A stretch of DNA of 64,000 nt from Halosimplex aquaticum (GCF_028747785.1 NZ_CP118158.1:4526001-4590000); one strand, 5' to 3'. Counted from the first letter of the stretch, positions 16,571 to 24,939 are shown. The notes: generated from the letters alone by a model not told the origin. Numbers and translations are program-made.

Positions 16571-17980
16571 TCAATCCGAGAGGGCTCGAACTACGTCGTT
16601 GACGCTAAACAGCCGGATGTCATCGCGCTCCTCGGCGGATTCCTTGAGGCTTCGATTGAATCCGCTCCGACTGAACAGCGCATAACGGTACTTTGGTTCC
16701 CCACCGCTATCTGGCACCCAATCTACGAGTGGCGCCTCGTTCTCGAGTTGGTTGAGGACATCGTATCCAACCGGCTGCTGACGAAATTTCGCTTCACCGA
16801 CCACGAGTGTGTCTTCATCTGTTGGGGCCACGATATCGATCTCTTGGCCGTTCCCATTCCACCAGTTGCTCGGCTCCTCCACGAAGCGGTACTGATCACC
16901 GTATTCGTACAGAATGGCCTCCTGACATAATCGTTCGAAGGTACCACTAACGAAGTCAGGAAGTTCTGGCTCGACGAGGTCCGCGTACGCATCGTTGCCA
17001 TACACTTCGTACCGAGCTGTCCGCCCGTACACGAACCGGAACCAGAATCTGAACAACGGGTCACTCGTCCGGTATCGCCCTTTTCGACTTCGGTCCGGGT
17101 CAACAGTAGCCGGATAGTGCTGCTCGATGATCCGGAGGTCACGAAGTCGACTGAGGTAGTAGCCGACACTCCCACTGGTGATACCTGCCCCTTGTGCGAT
17201 CTCGTTGGGTGTCCGATTCCCCTCGGCCATCGACTTCAATACCGCAAAGTAACGGTCGACCTCGTCGACCTCGCGATGGAGCACATTCTCTGGTTCTTCG
17301 TGGAGACTCCCGTCCCGCCGGAGTAACGTCCGAGTGACGTTCTCGTCGAGAGATTCGTCGTCGCGAACCGCTCTAAGATATTCGGGAGTCCCACCGAAGA
17401 CCCCATAGGTCATCACCTGCTCGGCGGGGGTATACGCCGGAAAGAATGACAAAGCCGCCTCGAATGGGAGTGGTCCCACATCAAGTCGTCCGTTCGGATC
17501 TTTCGCCACCCGCCCATAGAGCGGGCCCGAGCCGTCGAGTGTGTACTCATACATCATTCCGATCGCCGACCCTGTAAGGACGAAGGTCGTCGCTGTCTCC
17601 GATGCCGTGTGATCCCAGACCCGCTGGAGAATTGACGGCAGTTCGTCCGTTTGTTCGACGAGGTATGGGAACTCGTCAATGACTACGACTGCATCTTCCT
17701 CCGCGAGATACCCGAAGAGTGACTCCCAGTCCTCGCGAATCCGTGTGATGCCTGGGTACACCGCTGCGGCATCACTCACGAATGACTCGATCTGTTGTTC
17801 GGCACTCCCTCGGGTCGCCTGGTAGTACACTGCGTCTTCCCGGCCTTTGATCGACTCGAGGACGAGCGTGGTCTTGCCCATTCGTCGACGTCCGTACACA
17901 ACTGCGAGCGTTGCGTCGTCTGTCTCGTAGAGTGCTTGCAACCGTTCGAGTTCCCGTTCCCTGTCGACGAATCGAGCCAT
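16571..17980 (-). CDS. Archaeal AAA ATPase with DUF234 nuclease-like tail
   Basis: A 469-residue member of the archaeal ATPase/DUF234 family. The N-terminal P-loop is GRRRMGKTTLV (residues 30-40) and Walker B is AVVVIDEFPYL. A winged helix follows (NEIAQGAGITSGSVGYYLSRL). The C-terminal DUF234 region has EIDIVAPT then VVGEAKF, the D...ExK pattern of restriction-endonuclease-like folds. These proteins are common on archaeal mobile elements; proposed roles include DNA processing and stress or toxin-like functions, none firmly shown. A palindrome at 18023-18038 lies just upstream of a TATA-like stretch, suggesting control, perhaps by itself. The ATG at 17980 gives a standard start. Confidence 0.88.
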   Translation of the reverse strand: MARFVDRERELERLQALYETDDATLAVVYGRRRMGKTTLVLESIKGREDAVYYQATRGSAEQQIESFVSDAAAVYPGITRIREDWESLFGYLAEEDAVVVIDEFPYLVEQTDELPSILQRVWDHTASETATTFVLTGSAIGMMYEYTLDGSGPLYGRVAKDPNGRLDVGPLPFEAALSFFPAYTPAEQVMTYGVFGGTPEYLRAVRDDESLDENVTRTLLRRDGSLHEEPENVLHREVDEVDRYFAVLKSMAEGNRTPNEIAQGAGITSGSVGYYLSRLRDLRIIEQHYPATVDPDRSRKGRYRTSDPLFRFWFRFVYGRTARYEVYGNDAYADLVEPELPDFVSGTFERLCQEAILYEYGDQYRFVEEPSNWWNGNGQEIDIVAPTDEDTLVVGEAKFRQQPVGYDVLNQLENEAPLVDWVPDSGGEPKYRYALFSRSGFNRSLKESAEERDDIRLFSVNDVVRALSD

Positions 17981-18022
17981 ATCTCACTTACCATCGGAGC
18001 ACTCAAAAGTAGTTCGGCCTAT

Positions 18023-18038
18023 CTTAGTCGAGACTAAG
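18023..18038. promoter_or_regulatory. Palindromic candidate operator of the DUF234 ATPase gene
   Basis: CTTAGTCGAGACTAAG is a dyad of two 7-base arms around GA. It lies 43-58 bases before the ATPase start and just upstream of a TATA-like stretch (near 18003-18010), where a bound protein could control assembly of the initiation complex. Assignment is by symmetry and position only. Confidence 0.45.
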
Positions 18039-18125
18039 GTAGTTGGGGCTAACCAATCTCAAAGCACCCAAACCAGAGCACACGATTTCGCCATTGCCAA
18101 AGGTCGAAGGGAAAGAGACAGAGAA

Positions 18126-18602
18126 AGGTGGTACGTTAGAGTCGAGAAGGCCAGAAACTCTAATGTTCATGGACTACAGAACCGCGTTGAAAACAAAGCG
18201 CGGGAGGCCGGTATCCCGGTCGAGTACGTCCGACCGGAGTACACCAGCCAGACGTGCCACGAGTGCGGCTACATCGGGAACAGAGCCGCTCAAGCCACAT
18301 TCCGGTGTACTAACGATGAGTGCCACAGCACGGAGTTTCAGGGAGACATAAACGGCGCAATCAACGTTGCACACCGGGCTGACCCGTGGGGAGAGAGCGT
18401 GCCGCTGAAACCGGCAGCAATGACTCGCCTCGGGATGGGAGTGCTGTGACAGCACCACAACCCACTGTGAGACGAGCGAGAAACACTCGCAAATGACTCT
18501 CTCGGCGTTCCACGGGTCGGAACCCTCTGCCAGCAACAGCGGCACTTCGCTGGTATTCCCCATGCGTGGGAAGCCGCGCCGTTCACGGCGCGGAGGATGT
18601 CA
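18126..18602 (+). pseudogene. C-terminal remnant of an IS200/IS605 TnpB
   Basis: The frame ending at 18449 reads LQNRVENKAREAGIPVEYV, then EYTSQTCHECGYIGN, FRCTNDECHSTEFQGD and INGAINVAHR. These are the zinc-finger and last RuvC segments of TnpB, the RNA-guided nuclease of IS605-type elements. The N-terminal two thirds are missing. Past about 18417 and 18444 the usual C-terminal tail (HSQMTLSAFHGSEPS, then MRGKPRRSRRGGCH) is found only in shifted frames, so two single-base losses can be inferred. The gene is dead, but its right-end hairpins survive. Confidence 0.8.
18561..18602 (+). ncRNA. Right-end hairpins of the TnpB element (candidate guide RNA region)
   Basis: CATGCGTGGG forms a short stem with the preceding CCC. 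CCGCGCCG (18574-18581) then pairs perfectly with CGGCGCGG (18586-18593) around TTCA, followed by GAGGATGTCA. In haloarchaeal IS200/IS605 elements this region overlaps the tnpB 3' end and is transcribed as the sense-overlapping RNA, now known as the guide RNA of TnpB. The fold is seen directly; transcription is inferred. Confidence 0.5.
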
Positions 18603-18668
18603 CCCAGACAATGGCTGTCCTGGTGGGACGGACCTCCTCGGCCATATAAGACGAGGTAGCATATACGT

Positions 18669-19747
18669 ATAAAGAGGGTGTCATAGAATCCATCTCATAC
18701 CGTGATGACGGTGCTTCCCGGATTGTCACCTCGTTCGTAGTTGGTGACGGCGACGACGAGTCGAACGCAGAGCGCAAGGAACACCTGCGCTCGGGCGTGG
18801 ACGCGGCCTCGGGCGCGTAGCGTCCCGAGGCCGCAGTCCTTGACCGCATCGTTCGTTCGCTCGACCTGACTCCGGCGGTTGTACGTCTCGTCTAGGATCG
18901 ACTGTTTGAGCTGAATCTCGTCACTGTGTTTCTCGATGCGGTCTTCGACTCTGTACTTGATATTGAGCGGATCGTCGGTGTTTCGCGGGTTGTACGGGGC
19001 GATTGGCACGACTCCTGCGGTCAGCAGGAGGTCGTGCCAGTCGAGCGTGTCGTAGGCGCTGTCACCGAGCATCCAGATCGGCTGGGCGACGGCGAGCGCG
19101 TCACGGGTGACGCGCATCGCCGTCTCTTCTGCGGCTTGTTTGCTCTCGGTGAACTCGGCTGCAATCGGGATCTTTGCGCCGGTTGAGACGATCGTACAGC
19201 CGTAGCCGTAATAGTACTCCTCAGCGGTTGGGTCGTAGTTCTTCGACGCATCTGGGTCGGATGGCATCGCTCGCACGTCCGTCGAATCGATTCGGTAGGT
19301 CATGTCGAGCAGGCCGCGGGCGGCGGCCTGCTCGACGAGGTGGTCGAAGACTTCGTCGACGACGTGTTCGAGGTCGGTGAGGAAGCGATCGACCGCGTCT
19401 CTTGAGGGCGGTCGATCGAAGCCACAGCTGAGCCAGACGACCGTGTTCTGGAGTTCTCGTGTGACCGGGCGAATGCCGTAGATGTCCTTGTAGTAGCAGT
19501 GGAGGAACGCTCGGAAGAGTTCTGGTGGGTGGTGGTCTCGTGTTCGCCCCCCGCGAGCGGGGGCGAACACGTCGAACTCGCTGAAAAAGTCGAACTCAAG
19601 ATGCTCGAACAACGCGAGCGTCTCGGTAGCCACGACATTGAAGAACTCGTCGATAGAACCCTCTTCTTGCAGGGTGCTGGCGCTCGTAGACACAGTTCCA
19701 ACACCCTGCGTCCTCGTGTGTGAGGCTTTCTATGACACCCTCATAAA
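18669..19747 (-). mobile_element. IS5-family insertion sequence (ISH11-like), copy 2, with ATAAA duplication
   Basis: The element occupies 18674-19742, 1069 bases, with the same 15-base terminal inverted repeats and orientation as copy 1, offset by exactly 5270 bases. It is flanked by the direct repeat ATAAA (18669-18673 and 19743-19747), a plausible target duplication. This copy is thus a simple insertion. It landed just upstream of the nucleotidyltransferase pseudogene, whose TATA-like TTTAAG box begins right after the duplication. Confidence 0.92.
18695..19693 (-). CDS. IS5-family transposase, copy 2
   Basis: A 332-residue transposase identical to copy 1 except for Gly in place of Arg in the APARGGRTRD loop (base 19552 is C where 14282 is G). 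The three acidic residues are present: Asp in RIDSTDVRAMP, Asp in LGDSAYDT and Glu in SQVERTND. It appears intact. Near-identity of the copies means recent duplication or gene conversion, and it provides 1 kb of homology for recombination that could delete the 4.2 kb between them. Confidence 0.92.
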   Translation of the reverse strand: MSTSASTLQEEGSIDEFFNVVATETLALFEHLEFDFFSEFDVFAPARGGRTRDHHPPELFRAFLHCYYKDIYGIRPVTRELQNTVVWLSCGFDRPPSRDAVDRFLTDLEHVVDEVFDHLVEQAAARGLLDMTYRIDSTDVRAMPSDPDASKNYDPTAEEYYYGYGCTIVSTGAKIPIAAEFTESKQAAEETAMRVTRDALAVAQPIWMLGDSAYDTLDWHDLLLTAGVVPIAPYNPRNTDDPLNIKYRVEDRIEKHSDEIQLKQSILDETYNRRSQVERTNDAVKDCGLGTLRARGRVHARAQVFLALCVRLVVAVTNYERGDNPGSTVITV

Positions 19748-19779
19748 GTTTAAGTAGAATGGGGTGGCTCTAGTTATGC

Positions 19780-20473
19780 ATGCAAAGGAGCGCGAATACC
19801 AACTTGGGGTCGGGACCGCGAATATCACTCGACGTACCGGCGAAGGACGCAGATTTGTACAGGAGTCAGGCGGTCCACGACCTCCTCTATTTTTTTAAGT
19901 CGGTATCACACCGACGAGTTCTCGATTACGGAACTCACTGACGCCGTCGAGTATTCTCAGCCCAGTATTTCGAAAGCCCTCGACATCCTCGTCGCGAACG
20001 ACCTCGTAATCGAAAAGCGCGAGGGGAACACGCGGAACGTCCGTATCAACAGTGGGCGGCTCTCCCGACCGGACGACCCGGTTCTCGAAGTCCCGCAAGC
20101 CGAGTTCCAGCCTCCTGTCCGAGCTGCTGTCGAAGCACTCTGCGAGGACCTCGATGGCGTCCTCGGCGTCGTTCTGTTCGGGAGCGTGGCGCGAGGTGAG
20201 GCTGACAGACGCAGTGACATCGACCTGTGGGTACTCGTGGAAGAAGACCGGATGACGAACCAGTGAACTGCGAACCGTATTCGGCAAGACCTCAAAGAGC
20301 GGGAGTTCGACACTGGTCGGTATGCGTACGAGATCGACGTCGAGACGCTGCCAGCCGTCCCGAACCACGTTGACGAACTCCGAGAGATTCTGGGCGACGG
20401 TATAGTCCTCTCCGACTCGGAGAAATTTGAGACCGTCCAACAGATGGTCTTCCAGGGTGATCTCGATGGGTGA
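19780..20473 (+). pseudogene. wHTH-nucleotidyltransferase gene with frameshift and internal stop
   Basis: From ATG 19780 the frame reads MQRSANTNLGSGPRISLDV and SQAVHDLLYF, then shifts at a run of seven T (19890-19896). Dropping one T continues into a winged helix (YHTDEFSITELTDAVEYS) and an MNT-type nucleotidyltransferase core, GSVARGEADRRSDIDLWV. An in-frame TGA at 20264-20266 follows DRMTNQ, where a one-base change from CGA (Arg) would explain it; the frame then continues to a final stop at 20471-20473. Total length minus one base is exactly 231 codons. Intact relatives act as antitoxin-like or regulatory adenylyltransferases. The gene is doubly inactive. Confidence 0.8.
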
Positions 20474-20502
20474 CTCGAGAGGGCACCGGAATTCTAAAGT
20501 TC

Positions 20503-21237
20503 ATGAACTTCGAACAAGTGGGTATGACCACGCCTTGGGACCGGAACGATCTACGCACCGACGGGGGAAGCGGGGCGGTAGACCCTCCACCGGTCGATGC
20601 ATTGAACGAGGGTTCGCTCGACCCAGCAACACTCGCGCGAAACGCCCCACGATTAGAGACGGTCGTCGAACTCCTCAATCAGCCATCGCTGGCTCGCGTC
20701 TATACCTATATCTGTTACTGGGGGCCGGTCGGCCCACCATCGGTCATGGACCGGCTCGACCTCTCGAGGTCGACGACGTACGAGTACATCGACCGATTAG
20801 TCAATCTCGGTCTCGTCGATCGGGATGAGTCAGTGCGACCACAACAGTTGACTGCAGACCCTGTTATCGTCGTGGAACAGCACGTCCCGATTGTTATCAC
20901 GCCGACAGTCCTCCACGCGCTTGCACTGCAGGAGGTCGATGAGGACATCGCCGTGTTCGTTGATCGTCACGGTGTCGGAAAACTCGTCGCTGCACTTCGA
21001 GGCGCTGGGCTCCACGCTGCCGGGAAGACTACCTATCGAATGGTCGCTAGCGACATCGACGTACGGGAGTCCGAGGCGATGATGATCGTCAACTCGCTCG
21101 AACCAGCCCTCGTGGTGGGTCGCGAACACGATCCGTACTTCGGACACCTCTTCCCGGATGTGGGCGACGAGATGGAACTTCCTGATAGTACCGCACTCGA
21201 CGGTGCGCCCGAACGAGAGCAACGGACAGACGAGTGA
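20503..21237 (+). CDS. Winged-helix transcriptional regulator paired with a PIN protein
   Basis: About 244 residues. The central winged helix reads PPSVMDRLDLSRSTTYEYID, then RLVNLGLVDRDE, a typical recognition helix and wing. The C-terminal half is a mixed alpha/beta domain (EDIAVFVDRHGVGKLVAAL), perhaps for dimerisation or partner binding. It ends nine bases before the PIN-domain gene, so the two are almost surely co-transcribed, and the pair looks like an antitoxin-regulator with its nuclease. The ATG at 20503 was chosen; 20524 and a GTG at 20470 are alternatives. Confidence 0.72.
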   Translation: MNFEQVGMTTPWDRNDLRTDGGSGAVDPPPVDALNEGSLDPATLARNAPRLETVVELLNQPSLARVYTYICYWGPVGPPSVMDRLDLSRSTTYEYIDRLVNLGLVDRDESVRPQQLTADPVIVVEQHVPIVITPTVLHALALQEVDEDIAVFVDRHGVGKLVAALRGAGLHAAGKTTYRMVASDIDVRESEAMMIVNSLEPALVVGREHDPYFGHLFPDVGDEMELPDSTALDGAPEREQRTDE

Positions 21238-21246
21238 GTAGCGTCG

Positions 21247-21777
21247 ATGGTAGATGAGTCTCCTCTCGTCGGTGAGAACGAAGTTATCGTAGATGCGAAC
21301 GTCTTTTTCGCGATCGGTCGACCGTCGAACCAGAAGTACGACCGATTCCGTCAGGAAGTCGAACGGGCAAATACGGTTCTGAAACTCCCACGACGGGTCG
21401 TCGGCGAACTCGGAGGATCAGAAACGGAACCGGTCCAAACAGCCCTTGACGAAGGATGGGCCGAGATCGTTGACGCACCCGATGTGGAAGATGGCGATGC
21501 ACTCGCTGCAAGCGACACCGCTCGACGCACCATCGCGAACGAAACTGACCGTCCAGAACACGAAGTAGAGAAAGCTGATGCAGTTCTCGCGGGTCTCGCG
21601 ATCCAGTATCTTCGGGATCGCTCGATTGGGAGTATCGTGATCTTGACCGACGATGGGCCGGCGAGAAAGGGAATTAGGAATGCGGCTGAGAACCAGGGGT
21701 ACGCGGATGCAGTGTCGGTATACGGCGTTCGTGATCTAATTGGTGACGACCCTGATGACTCGATGACGTTAATCTAG
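21247..21777 (+). CDS. PIN-domain ribonuclease-like protein (candidate toxin)
   Basis: A 176-residue PIN-fold protein with the conserved acidic residues in order: Asp in VIVDANVFFAIG, Glu in RRVVGELGG, Asp in EKADAVLAGLA and Asp in VILTDDGPARKG. PIN proteins are metal-dependent RNases, often the toxin of a toxin-antitoxin pair. The gene starts nine bases after the winged-helix gene, which supports a two-gene cassette. The order, regulator first, fits a self-regulated pair. All catalytic positions are present, so it may be active. RNA target unknown. Confidence 0.8.
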   Translation: MVDESPLVGENEVIVDANVFFAIGRPSNQKYDRFRQEVERANTVLKLPRRVVGELGGSETEPVQTALDEGWAEIVDAPDVEDGDALAASDTARRTIANETDRPEHEVEKADAVLAGLAIQYLRDRSIGSIVILTDDGPARKGIRNAAENQGYADAVSVYGVRDLIGDDPDDSMTLI

Positions 21778-22260
21778 ATCTTCGTAAACCGACCCTCCAG
21801 AACGCGTTATTGCCGTAGAAGCGGACGTTATCAGAACGTAGGCCACTACCCCACGTTCCTGTCCGAAGCAGTCCCGAGGGTTCGACCCAGTGGGCCTGCT
21901 CCGCATCCTCATTTACAGTAAGTCTACTCTCCCAAAAATGCCTTTCTCAAACGCTCCTGTGTAAATTTTTCCGATACAGTTATCTCTGCCAAAGGTGTAC
22001 ACAGAGGTGGATCTTGAACGATCCAGCATTACACAATGGAAAGGCAAACCTCGCCTTTCCCTCCTACGCGCCGTGAACGGGCAGTTTGAGATTTTGTCAC
22101 CATGGCGAAGTTTGGTGGCTGTCACCTCAACTGTAAATGGGTAGATTATGTGTGTATATTCCGGTAAACCGCGTGTCTACACGGTACTAAGCACGATACA
22201 GTTATACTGATCACACGTGTCTTAGACGTCGGAAAGCAATCGGTTTGCTTCCATTGTGTA
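21778..22260. other. Non-coding AT-rich region with inverted repeats
   Basis: No gene is seen in these 483 bases. A long imperfect inverted repeat joins 22027-22050 (CATTACACAATGGAA then GCAAACC, with AG inserted) to 22242-22263 (GGTTTGC then TTCCATTGTGTAATG). Its right arm contains the start codon of the OB-fold gene. GATACAGTTAT occurs twice, at about 21973 and 22196. CATTTACAGT near 21909 and ACTGTAAATG near 22129 form a further inverted pair. The density of symmetric motifs suggests regulator binding, an origin, or remains of a small transposon. Confidence 0.45.
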
Positions 22261-24087
22261 ATGCCTAGCGACGACGACAGTGGCCGCTCTACGGAGTGCG
22301 ACCACAACACGATCAGTAGTACCGACAACGACGATGCAACCCAGTCCCGTCTCACCCGCACGGCCAATTGGGTGTCCGATACGATTCGTGGCGTCGCCGG
22401 ACCGTCCGTCGACGATTCCACCGTCAGCGACGACGATCTCCCACGATCGCCCTACGTCCGCCGCTACCTGGGTCTCGATTCCCCAGACAGCGTCGACGAC
22501 GACACCCCTCCAGAGTGGTTCGCGGACAGGCTGGAGACTGGAACGAATCCCGAGGAATGCTACGGGTGGTTCGACGGGCAACCGATGGAACCGTCCCGGA
22601 GCGACGAACGGAGAGTTAGCGTGAATCAGACTGGTATGCCGGCGGATTCCCTCTCGGAACCCGACCAGGTTCAGTCTGCGAGCGACTACATCATCGAGAG
22701 TGCAGCGAAGCTCACCGACTCGACTGGCGATCAGTTAGTCGGCGTTGCTTCCAGTGCGGACGATTCCATCTCCGACGGACGACTGGAATCCCGTATTCAG
22801 CACTATTCTCCGCTCGTGCCACTCGAGACACTGGATAGCCGCACGCGCCGTCTACGCGAGATGAAGCTCATCCCGGACGATGAACAGATTCTGTGCGAAG
22901 CTGAGGGACTGGAAACCCGCGACCTCGAGGTGACGTTTCCCGATGGGACCAGCGTCCCTCTGAGTCACGTAGTTTCAGACCCTGGCGCGTACTCTCGCTC
23001 TTCGATTCCTGGAATCGAGAACCGCCTTGCGCTCGAAGCCGAGATCAAGAAGGTTTCCGAGAGTATCAACGGCCCCGGCTACACCACTGGCGCAGCAGCA
23101 GTCATAGATCGGCACATGGACTCTCTCGCAGTGTTCCGCATGGCTCACGAGACATCACTTCCTGAACGGCGGGAAGCGAAGCTCGAGGAGACCAAGCAGA
23201 AGACGATGCAGCGAGTTCGTGACCGAGCTGAACCGCTTCGGACGCTACACGAGTGGTTCCCCGACAAAGTTGATCCCGTCTGTAAGCTAGCGCGGCGAAT
23301 CCTCTCAGACGAGTTTCCCCACGCTCACGAGATCAACAAGAGTCGTGTAACGATCGCTGCGCAGCTCGCCGAGTGTGTGCTCGACGGACAGTCCCTCGAT
23401 AGCGCACTCTTCACGGTAGCTGACCAGGAGAAACACGACCCGACGAACGTCCTCAAAATCGGGAACATCACGTACACGAATACGGAAACGACGAACGGAT
23501 ACGTCACCACTCAAGGTCGAGTGAAACGCGTGTATTATCCGGATAATCCGAAGATCAAATTCGGATTCATACTGGAGGATGATTCCGGCTGGGCGTACGT
23601 CGCGATCTGGAACCCCAGCGAGAGAGAAATCACTCGCTCGACGTCGGATCCAAACGACGTCGACGGTGAGGTCGTAGTCTCGAGAAAGTGCTTCATGGAA
23701 CCCAATGAAGGCGATCTGGTTCGTCTGACTGACTTCCGGAAGACCGCTTTCCAGGACCGACCATCGCTGAACTCACGCTGGGAGAGCGAGATTCACATCC
23801 TCGAATCTGCTGAATCGTCGACGGAGACCAATCCCCGTCCTGCAACGCCACAGCGTGTTGGACGGTCGAGCAGCACTGCGAAGGATGGGGCGCCCATTCC
23901 ACGTAGTCCGGCTGCGAATTACTCAGGAGAAATTTCGACCCGCTGGCCTGCCCCGTCTCAAATGGAGCAGATCATCGCGACCGAACTCTCCGACGTCGCC
24001 GATCAAAACGAGATTCGAGAGGCCACGGAATCGAGCCATCAGAACCAAGCCCGCGACAGCGAGCCTTTGGAGATGATTCGCACGTGA
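22261..24087 (+). CDS. Large OB-fold protein, relative of the 14558-16309 product
   Basis: A 608-residue acidic protein. Long, probably disordered regions flank a helical middle and an OB fold (about residues 410-515; VTTQGRVKRVYYP, FGFILEDDSGWAYVAIWNP, EGDLVRLTDFRKTA). The OB fold and the helical segment before it align in order with the other large OB protein of the island, but the TFIIS ribbon is absent; the C-terminus is a polar tail. It likely binds single-stranded nucleic acid, as RPA-like proteins do. The start ATG lies within an inverted repeat, so expression may be autoregulated. A hairpin with a T-run lies 76 bases after the stop. Confidence 0.68.
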   Translation: MPSDDDSGRSTECDHNTISSTDNDDATQSRLTRTANWVSDTIRGVAGPSVDDSTVSDDDLPRSPYVRRYLGLDSPDSVDDDTPPEWFADRLETGTNPEECYGWFDGQPMEPSRSDERRVSVNQTGMPADSLSEPDQVQSASDYIIESAAKLTDSTGDQLVGVASSADDSISDGRLESRIQHYSPLVPLETLDSRTRRLREMKLIPDDEQILCEAEGLETRDLEVTFPDGTSVPLSHVVSDPGAYSRSSIPGIENRLALEAEIKKVSESINGPGYTTGAAAVIDRHMDSLAVFRMAHETSLPERREAKLEETKQKTMQRVRDRAEPLRTLHEWFPDKVDPVCKLARRILSDEFPHAHEINKSRVTIAAQLAECVLDGQSLDSALFTVADQEKHDPTNVLKIGNITYTNTETTNGYVTTQGRVKRVYYPDNPKIKFGFILEDDSGWAYVAIWNPSEREITRSTSDPNDVDGEVVVSRKCFMEPNEGDLVRLTDFRKTAFQDRPSLNSRWESEIHILESAESSTETNPRPATPQRVGRSSSTAKDGAPIPRSPAANYSGEISTRWPAPSQMEQIIATELSDVADQNEIREATESSHQNQARDSEPLEMIRT

Positions 24088-24163
24088 CCGTGGTCGCATC
24101 AGCAGCGTTGACGGTACTGCCTGTACTGTCACCCCCGAACAATATCGAACCCTAACAACCCCC

Positions 24164-24195
24164 GAGTTCACCGCGAACTCAGAATCCTATTTTTC
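24164..24195 (+). terminator. Hairpin and T-run after the OB-fold gene; rest of gap empty
   Basis: GAGTTC (24164-24169) pairs with GAACTC (24175-24180) across ACCGC, followed by a T-run around 24190-24195. It lies 76 bases past the stop of the 608-residue gene. The rest of the 411-base gap up to 24498 shows a small palindrome (TGCAACAGTTGCA near 24245) and no gene that I can support. Confidence 0.5.
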
Positions 24196-24498
24196 CGTTT
24201 CTACCCCACCAGCGAAGCGCCACTCCGTATAGTGGCCCTGGACTTGCAACAGTTGCATGGATTCCAATGCTGGAACAACAATATCGCTCTTCGACGTACA
24301 GTGGATACAGGGCTGAAGAGGAGAGTCAATCTCTCGTCCGTCCCGGATGGTAGGACCTCGAAACGCGGCTCGAAGAACCCTATTCCAGCCTCTGTGGATT
24401 CACCGTTCCCTCCAATCACATGAAAACGAACCCCAATACGACGATCTGGCACTGTGGACAGACGCTACTGGTACGACGAGCCGGAGGTGTAGACTGAA

Positions 24499-24939
24499 GT
24501 GAACCCTGATGCAGCGAGCTCGAAGGACTGGTATCAGGTCCGACTGACGGTTCCGTGGGTCGTACCAGGAGCACCGGGCGTTCAGGACGCGATCAACATC
24601 AGCGTCGCCGAGGTCGGAAAACGAGCATCCGCCTCGAACGTCCGCTCGTGCGATATCGAAGTTCAGGATCTTGCCTGTCCGGGATGCGGATACGAAATGG
24701 AAGCCGCACTCTGTACGACGGGTTACGGGATGGTCGTCCTGGACGTCACTGTCGAGGTGACGGCTCGATCACTCGAGGATAGTCGAACGGTAGCAAAGCG
24801 GGAGCTGGGCTCGCGGATGAAAGACATCCCGCTGACCGTAATCGAGGCCGCCCCATTGGAGACTGGAGACACTCAGGCCCCGGGACGAGCAGACCTTGGT
24901 GCGCCATCTACACAGCACCGAGAATCGAATCGGATGTGA
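24499..24939 (+). CDS. UPF0212 family protein, island copy
   Basis: A 146-residue protein starting at GTG 24499. The pattern WYQVRLTVPWVV, then AINISVAEVGKR, LACPGCGYEMEAALC and AKRELGSRMKDIPLTVIE follows the small archaeal UPF0212 (DUF555) family across its length. That family is usually a single-copy core gene with a CxxC pair; its function is unknown. An extra copy inside a mobile island is unusual. The last 30 residues are polar and exceed the family core. No promoter motif is obvious. Confidence 0.6.
   Translation: MNPDAASSKDWYQVRLTVPWVVPGAPGVQDAINISVAEVGKRASASNVRSCDIEVQDLACPGCGYEMEAALCTTGYGMVVLDVTVEVTARSLEDSRTVAKRELGSRMKDIPLTVIEAAPLETGDTQAPGRADLGAPSTQHRESNRM

Noticed and set aside
13404-19742. 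Composite transposon formed by the two IS5-type copies
   Set aside because: The outer flanks (CTTCCTC and ATAAAGT) do not match, and copy 2 has its own target duplication, so the copies inserted separately.
21860-21900. T-arm-like GGGTTCGACCC suggesting a tRNA 3' half
   Set aside because: The stem does not pair beyond the first base and no acceptor strand follows.
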